DNA from: Bradyrhizobium viridifuturi
GTDB lineage: Bacteria; Pseudomonadota; Alphaproteobacteria; Rhizobiales; Xanthobacteraceae
NCBI RefSeq assembly: GCF_001238275.1
Contig: NZ_LGTB01000017.1
Span: forward strand, 62,001 to 126,000
Length of the DNA stretch: 64,000 nucleotides
Direction of reading: 5' to 3'
Of this stretch, positions 56,932 to 64,000 are shown in pieces. A program made the position numbers and the translations under genes. The notes under the pieces were generated by a model, which did not search any database, was not told where the DNA came from, and saw only the letters and a list, made by a program, of their open reading frames with translations. Numbering within the stretch: the first letter of the stretch is position 1; each line of letters opens with the position of its first letter.

Positions 56932-58593
56932 GTGGTTCGACTGGGCTTCATCGTTGCGCTGATTGCACTGATCGGAGTTCTGCTCTCCGGTCTTGCCGCC
57001 TATCGGGTGCACGATCAGGAGCTTGCGATCGACGGCATCGCGCTGGCGCGGGCGATCGACGTCCATGCCAGCCTGGTGCAGGACCGCCTGACCGAGCGCG
57101 AGCTGCTGGCCCGGGTGGCCTCGGGGTTGTTCCGGACGCCGTCGATGGTCAAAGCCAACATGCTGCAGCCGCTGCGCTCGGCGATCTATGCCTTCAAGAC
57201 CGATTTCGTCGTCGCCGCCTGGATCGCGCGGCTCAAGCCGAGTGAGCTCGCCGCAGCGGAGGCCGAGCTGAAGGCCAACGGCTTCACCAATCCGACGATC
57301 CGGGATTTCGACGACCAGGCGCTCGACCTCAAGGCGCTCGACAAGCCGATCAACGTGCTGATGGACGTCGAGCCGCGCAATCCGGAGACCCTGAGCATCC
57401 CGGGCCGGGCCTTCGACCGTCACTCGGTGGTTGGTCCGATGCTGGCGCGGGCGATGGCGAGCGGCAAGCCGGTGGCCTCGGACCCGGTGCCGCTGCTGCG
57501 CCAGAACGGCCCGGTCGGCGTCGTGCTCGCCGCGCCGGTGTTCCAGGAGGGCGCATCAGAGCCGGCCGGCTTCATCACCTTCTCGTATGAATTGTCGGCG
57601 CTGATGCTGACCAACGACGATTCCTCTCTGTTCGCGGTGGCGTTGAAGGACCCGCGCGATTCCAACGACGAGTTCACCGCCAACGAGCAGGGCATCGTCA
57701 CTTCGCGCGCGGTGCGCCAGGATGGCCCGATGCCGTCGATGGTTCGCACGGTGACGTTCGGCGGCCGTGACTGGTCGCTCGACTATTACGCCAAGAGCAA
57801 TGCGACGGTGCGTGCACAGCAGACCGCGACCATCGTCGCGGCGATCGGGCTCGCGCTGACCGGCATCGTCTGCGGCCTGTTCGGCTATGTCGCGTACAAC
57901 AATCTGCGGCTCAGCCGCGAGATCGAGGTCCGGATCGGCTTCGAGCGCCGGCTGACTGCGGTCATCGACGAGCTCAATCACCGGGTCAAGAACATCCTCG
58001 CGGTGATCCAGTCGATTGTCACCCGCACGCTGCGGCACGGCGCCGACATCGACGTCGCGCGCGAACTCCTGATCGGGCGCATCCACGCGATGTCGAATGT
58101 CGTCACGCTGCTCAGCGAGAGTCAGTGGCAGGGCGTCAAGCTGAAAGGCCTGTTCGAAGCCCGCGCGATTCCGCATGCCGACCGGATCGCGGTGAACGGT
58201 CCCGACATCACCGTCAGCGCCCGCGCCGCGCAATCGCTGTCGCTGCTGTTCTTCGAACTCGCCTCGCACTCCGACGAGGGGCTGTCGCTGGTCGGCAAGC
58301 ATCCGCACATCGTCGCCAATTGGGAGGTGGTCGGCGAGGATGCCGACGCGGTCTTCCATTTCCGCTGGGAAGAGTTCAACACCAGCCAGGCGACGCGGCG
58401 CGCCGACAGCGATTTCGGCCTGATCCTGCTCGACCGTGTCGCACCCGAGGCGCTCGGTGGCACCGCAAAGCGCTACTTCACCGACGTCTCCTATGTCTAC
58501 GAACTCACCGCGCCGATGGACACTGTGGTCGACATGACCGAGCGCGACCGCACCGAGCAATTCTCCGCGCCGGTCCGTCCGGCGAAAAAATAG
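56932..58593 (+). CDS. CHASE-domain sensor, HWE/HisKA_2-type histidine kinase with eroded ATP site
   Basis: About 553 residues. A first helix (residues 1-22), a CHASE-type periplasmic sensor (about 45-280), a second helix (about 299-321), then the histidine box ELNHRVKNILAVIQS with His near residue 348, typical of HWE/HisKA_2 kinases. The ATP-binding part is degenerate: the expected HELATNAAKYG box reads FFELASHSDEG, losing the metal-binding Asn. The later SDFGLILLD and ALGG remain recognisable. It may not autophosphorylate. Start: GTG 56932; TTG 56917 is an alternative. Confidence 0.82.
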   Translation: MVRLGFIVALIALIGVLLSGLAAYRVHDQELAIDGIALARAIDVHASLVQDRLTERELLARVASGLFRTPSMVKANMLQPLRSAIYAFKTDFVVAAWIARLKPSELAAAEAELKANGFTNPTIRDFDDQALDLKALDKPINVLMDVEPRNPETLSIPGRAFDRHSVVGPMLARAMASGKPVASDPVPLLRQNGPVGVVLAAPVFQEGASEPAGFITFSYELSALMLTNDDSSLFAVALKDPRDSNDEFTANEQGIVTSRAVRQDGPMPSMVRTVTFGGRDWSLDYYAKSNATVRAQQTATIVAAIGLALTGIVCGLFGYVAYNNLRLSREIEVRIGFERRLTAVIDELNHRVKNILAVIQSIVTRTLRHGADIDVARELLIGRIHAMSNVVTLLSESQWQGVKLKGLFEARAIPHADRIAVNGPDITVSARAAQSLSLLFFELASHSDEGLSLVGKHPHIVANWEVVGEDADAVFHFRWEEFNTSQATRRADSDFGLILLDRVAPEALGGTAKRYFTDVSYVYELTAPMDTVVDMTERDRTEQFSAPVRPAKK

Positions 58594-58780
58594 CGCCGCC
58601 GCAGCCGCCACAGGTTGTGCCGATCGATCGCTGCGCGGATAGATCGACATCAGGCGTGCGGCACGACGCCAGCCTCATCTGTGACAACGTCGCACATCCG
58701 TAGTTGCCCGCAACCGAGCGTTAAAACTTCGTTGAACATGCTTGGGCATATACCGAGCAGGATACCGTCTGAGGACCCCG

Positions 58781-59809
58781 ATGAGGCTTTGGGTCAGCCT
58801 GACCTTGCTCGCGGCAGTTTTGCCGGTGGGGCTGTCGCTTGCGTTGACCCCGGCGACGGCGCCGCGCGACCCTGCCGTTGTCCGGGCCAGCTATCGTCGG
58901 CCGGACGTCGTGCCGTTCCCGAGCAGCAATCCCTATTCCGAGGCGAAGTCCGCGCTCGGCCAGATGCTGTTCTTCGATCCGCTGCTGTCGCGGTCCAAGA
59001 CGCATGCCTGCGCGAGTTGTCACAAGCCGAGCCTGTCATGGGCCGACGGCCTTCCGCGCGCCATCGGCGAGGATCCGAAGGGCCTGCCGATCCGCTCGCC
59101 GACGCTGATCGACGTGGCCTTCTTCGAGCCGCTCGGATGGGACGGCAAGTTCAAGGATCTCGAATCCGTTGCGTTCGGGCCGATCCTCAGTCCGATGAAC
59201 CTGAACATGACCGAGGCGGAGTTGATCGCGCGGCTTTCGGCAATACCGGGCTATGTCGATGCATTCGCCCACGCGTTCGGCGACGGCGCGATCACGCGGC
59301 CGCGGATCGAGCAGTCGCTGGCGACCTTCGAGCGCTCCATCGTTGCCGGCGAGGCGCCGTTCGACCGCTGGATCAAGGGTGACGAGAGCGCGATCAGCGC
59401 ATCGGCCAAGCAGGGCTTCGCGCTCTTCAACGGCAAGGGACGCTGCTCGTCCTGCCACAGCGGCCCGTCCTTCTCCGACGGATCGTTTCAGGATATCGGC
59501 ACCGCCAAGGGCCATGACATCGGGCGCGGCCGCTTCTTTCCGACCTCGGCGAAGCTGAAATACGCGTTCAAGACCCCGACGCTGCGCGACGTCGCGCGCC
59601 GTGCGCCCTACATGCACGACGGGTCGGTCGCGACGCTGGAAGATGTCATCGAGCTGTACAACAAGGGCGGGATCGAGCGGCCGAGCCGGTCGCCCGACAT
59701 CAAGCCGTTGTCTCTGACGGCAGGCGAGAAGAAGGACCTGATCGCCTTCCTGCAAACCTTGACCGCCACCGCCCCGCCGGTAGCCGGGGTTCCCAAGCTG
59801 CCGCGCTGA
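58781..59809 (+). CDS. Di-heme cytochrome c peroxidase / MauG family protein
   Basis: A 342-residue periplasmic protein with an N-terminal signal (WVSLTLLAAVLPVGLSLAL) and two heme-binding sites, CASCH (in HACASCHKPSLSWADG) and CSSCH (in GRCSSCHSGPSFSDG). YMHDGSVATLEDVIELYNKG near the end is typical of CCP/MauG proteins. They reduce hydrogen peroxide or modify a partner protein. GAGGA lies close before ATG 58781. A cupredoxin is encoded 1.5 kb away and could be an electron partner; this is inference. Confidence 0.9.
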   Translation: MRLWVSLTLLAAVLPVGLSLALTPATAPRDPAVVRASYRRPDVVPFPSSNPYSEAKSALGQMLFFDPLLSRSKTHACASCHKPSLSWADGLPRAIGEDPKGLPIRSPTLIDVAFFEPLGWDGKFKDLESVAFGPILSPMNLNMTEAELIARLSAIPGYVDAFAHAFGDGAITRPRIEQSLATFERSIVAGEAPFDRWIKGDESAISASAKQGFALFNGKGRCSSCHSGPSFSDGSFQDIGTAKGHDIGRGRFFPTSAKLKYAFKTPTLRDVARRAPYMHDGSVATLEDVIELYNKGGIERPSRSPDIKPLSLTAGEKKDLIAFLQTLTATAPPVAGVPKLPR

Positions 59810-59837
59810 CCGCCGCAGAGGGTTTGGAACCGGCTGG

Positions 59838-59999
59838 TCAGGCCAGGTGCGGCAGTGCGGCCCCGAGAAGGCCGAGCCCGACGATCAGGAGCGCGCCCGC
59901 GCAGGTCTCCAGCGTCGCCGCGCGCGCGGCGGATGGCTTTGTCAGGTAGGCGAGGGCCGACCCCACCCCGATACTCACGACACTCAACGCTCCGAACAT
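59838..59999 (-). CDS. 53-residue hydrophobic membrane protein
   Basis: A short frame with GGGAGG eight bases before ATG 59999. The product has two hydrophobic helices (MFGALSVVSIGVGSALAYLT and ETCAGALLIVGLGLLGAALP) separated by a short basic loop (KPSAARAA). Codon use and GC bias resemble neighbouring genes. It lies convergent to the peroxidase gene. No function is known. Confidence 0.6.
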   Translation of the reverse strand: MFGALSVVSIGVGSALAYLTKPSAARAATLETCAGALLIVGLGLLGAALPHLA

Positions 60000-60236
60000 G
60001 TAACCGGCCTCCCGATCCGATCTGTCCGGGTTTCACTACGACAGTTGAATTGAGCCCCCGTGCCGGAATTAGCTAAAATTCGATGGAACCGGCCGGAAAA
60101 CCCGGCACTGAGGGACGGGCTGGGGCCTGCCTGCCGCAATTAACCACAATGCAACCAGCGGCTGTCATGGGCAGGCGCAAAGCCTAAAATTTGATATAAG
60201 TTAAACAAGTCCTTAAGTGTGTGGGCGGTTGATTCA

Positions 60237-61291
60237 ATGTTTAGTGGGCAGGAGCGAAATGCCGGCTCGGCTGTGCGCTCCTATTTCGCCACGTGCTTTG
60301 CAGCGGTTGTATTTTGCGTCACAGCCGCGCGCAGTGCCGAGGCACATGTCAAATGGTTCTGTGCCTACGATGTTGCCGGTCAGCCCCGGGGACTCGAGAA
60401 TGTTCTTTGCCTCGACTTTGAACTGCTGCTCGGCATCGCCGTCTTCTGGCTGTTCGCGGGCTGCGTGATCGAGCCCACCTCGCTGGGTGATGCGACGATC
60501 CGGGTGCTGGACCGCGTCACCGAGCAACTGCGGCTGCGCACCGAGTTGATGATGCGCGCGGTTGCCGGGTTCTTCTTCATCTCGATCTGGGCGGTCGGCG
60601 GCATCCTGCTGACGCCCGAGTTGAAGACGACGTCACCCTATGTGGCGCGTTGCAGCTCGGCATCGCCGCCGGCATGCTGTCGCGGCGCACGCTGCCATTG
60701 TCGGCCGCGGGGATGGCGATCCTGTTCGGGATCGGTGTCCGCGACTACGGCATTTTCCATCTCGCCGACTACCCGATTTTTCTCGGCGTTGCCGCCTATT
60801 TTGCGCTGATCGGGTTGAACAAGGACCTGTTCGGCATCCGGCCGATCGACGTGATGCGGTACGCCGCGGCCATCACGTTGATGTGGGCCTCGATCGAGAA
60901 ATGGGCCTATCCGGAGTGGAGCTTCCCGCTCCTGATCGAGCATGCCTCGATGACCCTCGGCTTCGACAATGAGTTCTACATGCGCGCCGCCGGCATGGTG
61001 GAATTCACGCTCGCCTTCGCCCTGATCTGGACGCCGCTGATCCGGCGCTGTGCTGCGGCCGTGCTGACGGGGATGTTCATCAGCGCCTGCTTCGAGTTCG
61101 GCAAGATCGACACGATCGGACACTCGGCGATCATCGCCGTGCTGATTGCGATCCTCGCCGACAACAAGGTGCTGCCGCGCGATCATCGCGCGGCATGGTT
61201 GGCCCCGGTCGCGTTGTGCGCCGCGCTGTCGCTGACCTTGTTCGTCTATTATTTCGGCCACGCCGCGCTGTTCAAGACTTCGGTCCTGTAG
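60237..61291 (+). CDS. Uncharacterised polytopic membrane protein (frameshifted)
   Basis: About 351 residues when corrected. A signal-like N-terminus ends ARSAEAHVKWFCAYDV, placing a His/Cys motif outside the membrane. About eight helices follow; conserved-looking patches are GIFHLADYPIFLGVAAYFAL, ITLMWASIEKWAYPEWSF and EFGKIDTIGHSAII. The frame breaks near 60647 (SPYVA then LQLGIAAGML). The family is unknown to me. It ends 12 bases from the convergent cupredoxin gene. Confidence 0.6.
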
Positions 61292-61303
61292 AGCGTCGTT
61301 GGG

Positions 61304-61669
61304 CTATTTGGCGACGTGGACGGCGAGCTTCATCTTCGGGTGAATGCCGCACAGCACGGTGTAGTCGCCGGGCACGGAAAAAGTGACGTCGAACTTGCTG
61401 CCCGGCTGCTGGTCGCCGGAGTCGAAACTGAACGCGTCGGTGCTCAAATAAGCGTGATGCAGCAGCTCGCCATCATCGTTAATGAACCGTAAAATCTCGC
61501 CGCGCTTGATCGAGATCTCGGCAGGCTTGAATTCACGATCTTTCTGCGAAATGACATAAGGACTTGCGCCCAAAGCTGCTCCGGCCAGCGCTCCGGTGAC
61601 GATCGCAGCCGCAAATGGCACGCGGCCGAACCGGCCCAGGCGCACAGCGCGCAACAAGCCTGACTGCAT
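61304..61669 (-). CDS. Cupredoxin-domain protein
   Basis: A 121-residue periplasmic protein with an N-terminal membrane or signal segment (VPFAAAIVTGALAGAALGAS). The copper site is complete: His in LLHHAYLS and CxxHxxxM in VLCGIHPKMKL. This short arrangement resembles amicyanin-like and plastocyanin-like small blue copper proteins. GGGGG lies just before ATG 61669; ATG 61702 is an alternative. The partner is unknown, though the di-heme peroxidase or the adjacent membrane protein are candidates. Confidence 0.87.
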   Translation of the reverse strand: MQSGLLRAVRLGRFGRVPFAAAIVTGALAGAALGASPYVISQKDREFKPAEISIKRGEILRFINDDGELLHHAYLSTDAFSFDSGDQQPGSKFDVTFSVPGDYTVLCGIHPKMKLAVHVAK

Positions 61670-61888
61670 GAGACCCCCGCTTGAACCTCGAATGCCCGAC
61701 ATCGGCACCCCCAGCGTGCAAGTGATGCCCCAGGAATACCTGTAACGGTGATTATCGCCGGCTGATCTTAACGATTTCAGCATCAGTTCCAGTCACTACT
61801 AAGGCAATTTTGAGCAGACAGTCATTTTTCCGCAGCGCTGCGCGTTTCTGCGTAGCTTGAACATCGAGCACTACGGCGAAACGCGGGT

Positions 61889-64000
61889 ATGGATAGCCTA
61901 TTAGGCAACCTCAGGACGAAGACCGGTGCAGCCATTCGGTTCGCGACCGGCCGCCTGTCGCGTCTTGCCCTGACCAAGGGTTCGATCCGCACCCAGATCC
62001 TGATCTTCTGTCTGGCGATGAGCGCCGTTGCCGTCGCGCTCGGCGGATATTCCATCCTCGGCATCCGCCACGCCGGCGATCTCGTGGCCAAGACGTTCGA
62101 CGAATCCCTGATGTCGATCAATTACGCCCGCGCCGCCGGTGCGGACTTCGCCTCGATGCGGGTCGCGTCGTCGCAGCGCCTCTTGACCACCGATCCGGAG
62201 ATCCGCGCCAGCCTCGACAGCCAGATCGAGAAGCTCGCGAAGACGCTCTCGGAGGATCTGACGATCGCAGCCGACCGCTCGCAGTCCACGCGGGCTGCGC
62301 AAGCCGCGGCAAAGGTTCAGGAAGCCGCCGACGCCTGGATGGCGCTGCATCGCCGCGCGATCGGAACGTCGCCCGATGGACAGCCCGCGGCCGATCCGCA
62401 GGCATCGGGGACGACGGTCGGTGATGTCGATCGCTATTCCAAGATCGTCAGCCAGCAGGTCGAACTGCTGGTCAACTACACGGCGGGCGACGGCTTTCTG
62501 TTCCGGCAAAAGGCGCTGTCGACGATCAAGCGCGACCTGCAGCTCAATGTCGCCGGGCTCACGGTTGCGCTGTTCCTGTCGGCGCTGTTTTCGTGGCTCC
62601 TGGCGCGCCGCATCATCGGCCCGGTCGCGATTGCCTCGCGGGCCGCGCGCAGCATCGCCGGCGGCGACCTCGACGCGACCGTTCCCAAGGGCGGCACCGA
62701 CGAACTGGGCACGCTGCTGACCGCCATGGAAACCATGCGCGACAACATCAGGCGGATGGTCGATCAGGAGGTGTCGCAACGCCGCTCCGCGCAGGCGCGG
62801 CTGTCCGATGCGCTCGAGACGTCGCGCGAGGGCGTCGTGCTGCTCGATGCGGACGGCGAGATCGCGCTGGCCAATTCGCGCGCCAGCGAATTCATCCGTC
62901 TCTCGCCGCAGCTTCTGCAGTCGGATCGGATCGATGCTCCGAGCCTTGCGCCGGCCGACGGCGGCATCGATGGTTTTGCCAGCGAAGCGCAGCTATCGGA
63001 CGGACGCTGGCTGCGCGTCAGCCGCAGCGAGACCCAGGAGGGCGGTGTCGTCCTGGTCTACAGCGACATCTCCGCGCTGAAGCAGCAGAAGGCGGAGCTG
63101 CATGAGACCAATCTGCGGCTCGATGCGGCGCTCACCCACATGTCGCAGGGGCTGTGCCTCTACAACAGCGAGGCGCGGCTGCAGGTCGCCAACCGCCGGT
63201 TCTGCGAGATCTTCGATATTTCGCCGGAGCTGGTCGTTCCCGGAATGACCATGGAGGACGTGCTCGGCCTCAGCGTCGCCGCCGGCAATCATGGCGAGCG
63301 GACCGTCGCCGACCTGCTGACCGAACGCGAGCGATCGATGGCCCAGCACGAGGGCAACTATCTGCAGCATCTCAGCGATGGGCGGATCATCGCCATCGCG
63401 CAGCGGCCGACGTCCGACGGCGGCTGGCTGGTCACCTGCGAGGATGTCACCGAACAGCAGCGGGCCGAGTCGCAGATCGCGTTCATGGCGCGGCACGATG
63501 CCCTGACCAAGTTGCCGAACCGGACCTTGCTGGCGGAGCGGATCGAGCTCGCGGTCGCGCAGGTCGGCCGCGGATCCGGCTTTGCGGTGTTCTGCCTCGA
63601 CCTCGACAATTTCAAGCAGGTCAACGATACGCTCGGACATCCGGTCGGCGATGAACTGCTGTGCGCAGTCGCGGACCGGCTCAACGCCTGCGTCCGCGAG
63701 GTCGACACCGTTGCCCGTTTGGGCGGCGACGAGTTCGCGGTCATCCAGTGCGGTGTCCAGGGTGGCGAGGAGGCCGAGCGTCTGGCCCGCCGCATCGTGG
63801 AATGCGTCGGCGCGCCCTATGAACTGAACGGGCATCGCGTCGTGGTCGGTTGCAGCGTCGGCATCTCGATGTCGCCGGGCGACGGCACCACCGGCGAGAA
63901 GCTGCTGAAGAACGCCGACGTCGCCCTGTATCGCGCCAAGATGGAAGGCCGCGGCACCTGGCGCTTCTTCGAGCCTGCGATGGACGCCAGCCTGCAACGG
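61889..64000 (+). CDS. HAMP-PAS-GGDEF signalling protein, C-terminus cut by window edge
   Basis: The 704 visible residues run open to the right edge. Helix 1 (about 37-57), a periplasmic helical sensor (58-215), helix 2 (about 217-238), a HAMP linker, two PAS-like segments (about 300-390 and 400-520), then a GGDEF domain. The active site GGDEF is intact (residues 612-616) and the inhibitory site Arg603-x-x-Asp606 is present, so it should make cyclic di-GMP under product control. The last residues FFEPAMDASLQR are the linker usually seen before an EAL phosphodiesterase domain, which would lie beyond the window. Confidence 0.9.
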   Translation, partial: MDSLLGNLRTKTGAAIRFATGRLSRLALTKGSIRTQILIFCLAMSAVAVALGGYSILGIRHAGDLVAKTFDESLMSINYARAAGADFASMRVASSQRLLTTDPEIRASLDSQIEKLAKTLSEDLTIAADRSQSTRAAQAAAKVQEAADAWMALHRRAIGTSPDGQPAADPQASGTTVGDVDRYSKIVSQQVELLVNYTAGDGFLFRQKALSTIKRDLQLNVAGLTVALFLSALFSWLLARRIIGPVAIASRAARSIAGGDLDATVPKGGTDELGTLLTAMETMRDNIRRMVDQEVSQRRSAQARLSDALETSREGVVLLDADGEIALANSRASEFIRLSPQLLQSDRIDAPSLAPADGGIDGFASEAQLSDGRWLRVSRSETQEGGVVLVYSDISALKQQKAELHETNLRLDAALTHMSQGLCLYNSEARLQVANRRFCEIFDISPELVVPGMTMEDVLGLSVAAGNHGERTVADLLTERERSMAQHEGNYLQHLSDGRIIAIAQRPTSDGGWLVTCEDVTEQQRAESQIAFMARHDALTKLPNRTLLAERIELAVAQVGRGSGFAVFCLDLDNFKQVNDTLGHPVGDELLCAVADRLNACVREVDTVARLGGDEFAVIQCGVQGGEEAERLARRIVECVGAPYELNGHRVVVGCSVGISMSPGDGTTGEKLLKNADVALYRAKMEGRGTWRFFEPAMDASLQR

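Overview
This window is about 64 kb of high-GC, densely packed chromosomal DNA. It looks like a Bradyrhizobium-type alphaproteobacterium (Nitrobacteraceae). The evidence is a membrane-anchored cytochrome of the CycM type next to kdsB and pheA, a complete Tad/Flp pilus locus with Cpa-style gene order, a YejABEF peptide importer, a urea ABC transporter joined to a urease operon, and several families of short palindromic intergenic repeats. No rRNA, tRNA, CRISPR array, prophage or classical insertion sequence was recognised.

Layout. (1) 0-5 kb: small exported proteins, a rhodanese-ChrB protein, the nickel/cobalt pair rcnR-rcnA and an ATP-grasp-like Cj0069-family gene. (2) 5-14.6 kb: zeta-class GST/MaiA, metF-metH, a luciferase-like oxidoreductase, pheA, kdsB and cycM. 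(3) 14.7-22.5 kb: yejA-yejA-yejB-yejE-yejF with two tandem binding-protein genes. (4) 22.6-24.8 kb: an M17 aminopeptidase overlapping an NlpC/P60 hydrolase. (5) 25-40.5 kb: the Tad/Flp pilus genes (tadD; flp, cpaA-F, tadB, tadC on the minus strand; then a secretin-N protein and two TadE-like pseudopilins). An envelope-lipid/glycan group sits between the two parts (sterol-desaturase family, GT-C-like membrane protein, PAP2 phosphatase). (6) 40.7-43 kb: a cold-shock/RNA group rhlE-infA-cspA. (7) 43.3-56.5 kb: urtABCDE-ureDAB-[DUF559 unit]-HD-ureC-ABM-ABM-ureEFG behind a good sigma-54 promoter, so urea uptake and hydrolysis are probably under nitrogen control. (8) 56.9-64 kb: a CHASE/HWE-type sensor with an eroded ATP-binding box, a di-heme peroxidase, a 53-aa membrane protein, an uncharacterised membrane protein convergent with a cupredoxin, and a GGDEF protein cut by the right edge.

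Quality warning. Eleven otherwise well-conserved genes each carry one apparent 1-base deletion (maiA, metH, metF, pheA, yejE, aminopeptidase, cpaE, GT-C-like, PAP2, urtB, the 60.2-kb membrane protein). All are -1, and most fall where one G or C of a GG/CC pair is missing. The two halves of each gene remain intact in adjacent frames. Sequencing or basecalling error is more likely than real decay. These genes are annotated as whole coding regions with the break stated.

The most novel-looking structure is in the urease operon. A DUF559 nuclease gene lies between inverted copies of a 35-bp palindromic repeat, and its start codon sits just after the repeat, so the repeat can serve as its ribosome-binding site.
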